A DNA stretch of 49,386 bases from an uncultured beta proteobacterium (GTDB lineage: Bacteria; Pseudomonadota; Gammaproteobacteria; Burkholderiales; SG8-41): positions 1-49,386 of the forward strand of contig CAITMU010000011.1 of the NCBI GenBank assembly GCA_903893565.1, given 5' to 3'. Position numbers and translations under genes: made by a program. This document shows, piece by piece, positions 46,927 to 49,386 of the stretch. The notes under the pieces were generated by a model. That model saw only the letters and a list, made by a program, of their open reading frames with translations, had not been told where the DNA came from and ran no database searches. Within the stretch, counting starts at the first letter, position 1. Each line of letters begins with the position of its first letter.

Positions 46927-48663
46927 CTACTTAGCTGGAATAATTGGCAACAATACATAGGGCATTTTCGTTTTTGCAAAATGCAATGTATTTTTACCTC
47001 CAAAAATCGAGGAAGGTCTATCCTGCGGATGGGTATGGGTAAATGGACCCACCCCCTTCATCGGATAAGGCGCATGGGCCACACCAGCATCCGTGCCATC
47101 AAACTCGTAATCCTTACCCCTTAATGTAAAGCCAATTCGATAACCCAAAGGCACCACAATACTCGTGGGCCAAATCTCAACATCCAACGACACTGGAACA
47201 CCAGGCTCCAATGGCCAGGATTCGTCATGCGTGTGCCAAGGTCGATAATCAAAGCTTTTTTGTGGATCTAACTTTCTTTGCGAGGCTCTTAACCACCCCA
47301 ACCCTACCGGTGTACGGGGATCATTTGAGCCAATAAAAACCACCTCCTTGCCCTGCGGATCAAAGACTCGTAACACCACAAAAACATCTGCATCGGTGCT
47401 ATCCGAAGACAACCACAGTTTAGCGGCCACTGGACCCGTGATTTCCAGTTCTTGCGTCATCGGCGCGCTCATAAAAGTCAAACCATCACCCATTGTCTCA
47501 TAGGGCAAAACCCCTTCTTTTTGAGGTTCGGCCGTGGAAAGATGACTGGACTCCCATTGCAGGTAATATGGCGTCCATTGGGTACGCGCTAAGGGCCACT
47601 CATGTTCAGCGCGAAGCTGAAATTTTTCTCCTGGTCTACGCACATTCAAATTGACTCGGGGTTGTTGATCCCAGCCCGTGTTTTCTCCTTTAAGAAAATG
47701 ACCAAAAAACTTCTTCTGCAAAGCGACACCATAATCGCTGTAAAAATGAGTAAAGTGTGTATCCCCATGCACTTCCAACCATTTTTGGCTACTGGCAGCG
47801 CGTAGATATCCCTCAAAATTACCTCTGGGATGCAACCCTTGCCCACCCCAATTAGCGGCTGACAATAAGGGCACTGATATCTTTGAAAAATCCGCTATTC
47901 GAGGTTTGTAGTAGTCATTTAATAATGCGTGATCCAATGCCTTTTGTCCCACATCGACCCGGTTATTTATTAATTCATCTTCTGTGAGCGTCTGCGGTCC
48001 TGCAATCGTTTCGCCTGTCACTGGGTTTCGTGCGCCTCGTTCGCCCAGACCATTTTGCACACTGAGCACTTGACGGTTATACCAATCGCCCAAAAAGTCA
48101 CACAAAATTCCACCATGACGACACAGTTCCCGATAATAATCCGACGAGCCTTCCCAGATACATAGCGCTGCCAAGTGAGGGGGTTGGGTTGCGCCAACCT
48201 GCCATTGGTTCATCGCATAGTAAGAGATGCCATTGATGCCCACTTTACCGTTACTCCATGGCTGAGTGCCTGCCCATTCAATACACTCATGAAAATCGGC
48301 GGCCTCCTCGGGCGACCAACTATCGAGTAACCCGGGCGAACGACCCGCCCCCCTTGAGTCGACCCGAACGCACACGTAACCATCGGGCACCCATTTCTCG
48401 GGGTCTACCAATTCCCAATTCTGGTATTGGTTTGTAGAGCCTTCCAACATTTGGGGTACCGCTTTGACTAAACGAGCCCACTGACTTTTGTAACCTTGCT
48501 TAAAATCTAGTCCTTTGGCATAAGGCCCATGACTTAAAATTACTGGGTATTGCCCGTCCTTCAAGGGACGAAACACATCTGCGCGCAATACCACCCCATC
48601 GCGCATCGCAATAGGTGCATCCCAATTTATTTTCATACCATCTCGAATTTCACTTTTCATCAT
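46927..48663 (-). CDS. CocE/NonD-family hydrolase (X-Pro dipeptidyl-peptidase-like)
   Basis: 578 residues. The N-terminal alpha/beta-hydrolase domain has VVLRADVFRPLKDGQYPVIL, the strand YVCVRVDSRGAGRSPG, and the nucleophile elbow with Ser147 in VGINGISYYAMNQWQ. The acid and base lie near AANWGGQGLHPRGN and EVHGDTHFTHFY. The C-terminal beta-jelly-roll (PF08530-like) starts around MTQELEITGPVAAKLWLSSD. It probably hydrolyses esters or amides. No signal peptide, so it is cytoplasmic. It lies between two Bug receptor genes on the same strand (57 bp after the partial copy 5). Confidence 0.88.
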   Translation of the reverse strand: MMKSEIRDGMKINWDAPIAMRDGVVLRADVFRPLKDGQYPVILSHGPYAKGLDFKQGYKSQWARLVKAVPQMLEGSTNQYQNWELVDPEKWVPDGYVCVRVDSRGAGRSPGLLDSWSPEEAADFHECIEWAGTQPWSNGKVGINGISYYAMNQWQVGATQPPHLAALCIWEGSSDYYRELCRHGGILCDFLGDWYNRQVLSVQNGLGERGARNPVTGETIAGPQTLTEDELINNRVDVGQKALDHALLNDYYKPRIADFSKISVPLLSAANWGGQGLHPRGNFEGYLRAASSQKWLEVHGDTHFTHFYSDYGVALQKKFFGHFLKGENTGWDQQPRVNLNVRRPGEKFQLRAEHEWPLARTQWTPYYLQWESSHLSTAEPQKEGVLPYETMGDGLTFMSAPMTQELEITGPVAAKLWLSSDSTDADVFVVLRVFDPQGKEVVFIGSNDPRTPVGLGWLRASQRKLDPQKSFDYRPWHTHDESWPLEPGVPVSLDVEIWPTSIVVPLGYRIGFTLRGKDYEFDGTDAGVAHAPYPMKGVGPFTHTHPQDRPSSIFGGKNTLHFAKTKMPYVLLPIIPAK

Positions 48664-48719
48664 CTTTTATATCATTGCTTTCAAAAGCGCTAAAGGCCCT
48701 CATGCCCATTTAGCTGTGT

Positions 48720-49386
48720 TTAAAATTCCAATTTAACTTGAGCTGCCTTGATAATTTTCCCCCAAATTTGAGTCTCTTCATTAATAAAGTTGGTGAACTG
48801 CTCTGGACTCATGGGACGCACTTCTGCACCTTGCGAGTTTAGGCGGTCTCGGGTCTCGGGCGCTTCCAGCGCTTTGATAATCGCCGCATGCAATTTCATG
48901 GCAATAGTCTTGGGTGTACCCGACAGCACTACGAAGCCATACCAATTATCCGCCCGCACACTGGGATATCCCGCCTCTGCCGTGGTAGGTACATCGGGCA
49001 ATGTCATCTGCCTTTTTGCCGTCGCCACTGCCAAAGCACGCAATTTGCCCGCCTTTACAGAGGGCAAGAGGACTGGGACATCTAAAATAGTCATTAAAAT
49101 GTGCCCGCCCAGCAAATCGATCGTCACCGGTGCGGCTCCCTTATAAGGCACGTGCGTGAGCTTAATACCTGAGGCAACAATCAACGACTCCACGGCCAAA
49201 TGGGGCATGCCGCCATTACCGGTGGAACCATAACTAATCTGTCCGGGCTTAGACTTGGCTAACGCGACCAAGGCCTGCGTGGTTTTAACCGGAAGCGAAG
49301 GGTGCACTACCAGCATTTCTGGCACGGTCACCCCCAAAGTTAAGGGCATGAAGTCCTTCACAACATCAATGGGCAACTTGCTATAA
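48720..49386 (-). CDS. Bug/TctC-family tripartite tricarboxylate receptor (copy 5), N-terminus outside window
   Basis: The frame is open to the right edge, where it reads YSKLPIDVVKDFMPLTLGVT, the mid-protein Bug signature; the signal peptide and first ~110 residues lie beyond the window. Further marks: QISYGSTGNGGMPHLAVESL, VPYKGAAPVTIDLLGGHILM, GKLRALAVATAKRQ and LPDVPTTAEAGYP. The internal TTG at 49376 is not the start. It is upstream of and probably co-transcribed with the CocE-type hydrolase gene. Confidence 0.92.
   Translation of the reverse strand, partial: YSKLPIDVVKDFMPLTLGVTVPEMLVVHPSLPVKTTQALVALAKSKPGQISYGSTGNGGMPHLAVESLIVASGIKLTHVPYKGAAPVTIDLLGGHILMTILDVPVLLPSVKAGKLRALAVATAKRQMTLPDVPTTAEAGYPSVRADNWYGFVVLSGTPKTIAMKLHAAIIKALEAPETRDRLNSQGAEVRPMSPEQFTNFINEETQIWGKIIKAAQVKLEF

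Noticed and set aside
1..49386. CRISPR array, prophage or insertion sequence
   Set aside because: No regularly spaced direct repeats, transposase, or phage structural genes were seen; the only integrase-like gene is the housekeeping xerD.

Overview
The window looks like chromosome of a moderately AT-rich betaproteobacterium, most likely Burkholderiales. The reasons are five Bug/TctC-type periplasmic receptors, the gene order around the macromolecular synthesis operon (tsaD divergent from rpsU, then yqeY, dnaG, rpoD), the short RpsU and the lysine/alanine-rich N-terminus of RpoD. I cannot name a genus from sequence alone.

1-7.1 kb (minus strand): a two-partner secretion system. The TpsB transporter is followed by a very large TpsA exoprotein (filamentous-haemagglutinin type) that runs off the left edge. 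7.1-8.2 kb holds no convincing gene.

8.2-8.5 kb (minus strand): a tRNA-Ile(CAU) gene split by a 247-nt group I intron of the Azoarcus-like (IC3) kind. All core helices P1-P9 can be drawn by hand. A UUCG-loop terminator follows at once. This is the most unusual element of the window.

8.9-19.6 kb: housekeeping core. It holds an old-yellow-enzyme oxidoreductase, then rpsU-yqeY-dnaG-rpoD (minus), with tsaD, plsY, folB, xerD and ogt. The order folB/plsY/tsaD/rpsU/dnaG/rpoD/tRNA-Ile(CAU) resembles that around E. coli rpoD-ileX.

19.7-49.4 kb: a long catabolic/transport region. A TAXI-type TRAP transporter (fused permease plus receptor) sits beside a VOC enzyme and a fluoroacetate-dehalogenase-like hydrolase. 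Next come an isopropylmalate/isocitrate-type dehydrogenase, aldo/keto reductase, cupin, cyclase-family hydrolase, DUF1330 protein, TauD-type dioxygenase, a beta-propeller lactonase-like lipoprotein and a ketopantoate-reductase-like protein. A three-subunit molybdenum hydroxylase, an SDR, an aldehyde dehydrogenase, an esterase and a CocE-type hydrolase complete it. Five Bug receptors are interleaved with these enzymes and no TctA/TctB membrane partner is present. The impression is of uptake and oxidation of diverse carboxylates, esters and possibly haloacids. Decay is visible: a flavoprotein reduced to its first ~60 codons (36.65-36.86 kb), an aldehyde dehydrogenase broken at an A7 run, and a Bug gene with a doubtful start. 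Only one small candidate regulator (79 aa winged helix) is seen in this half.
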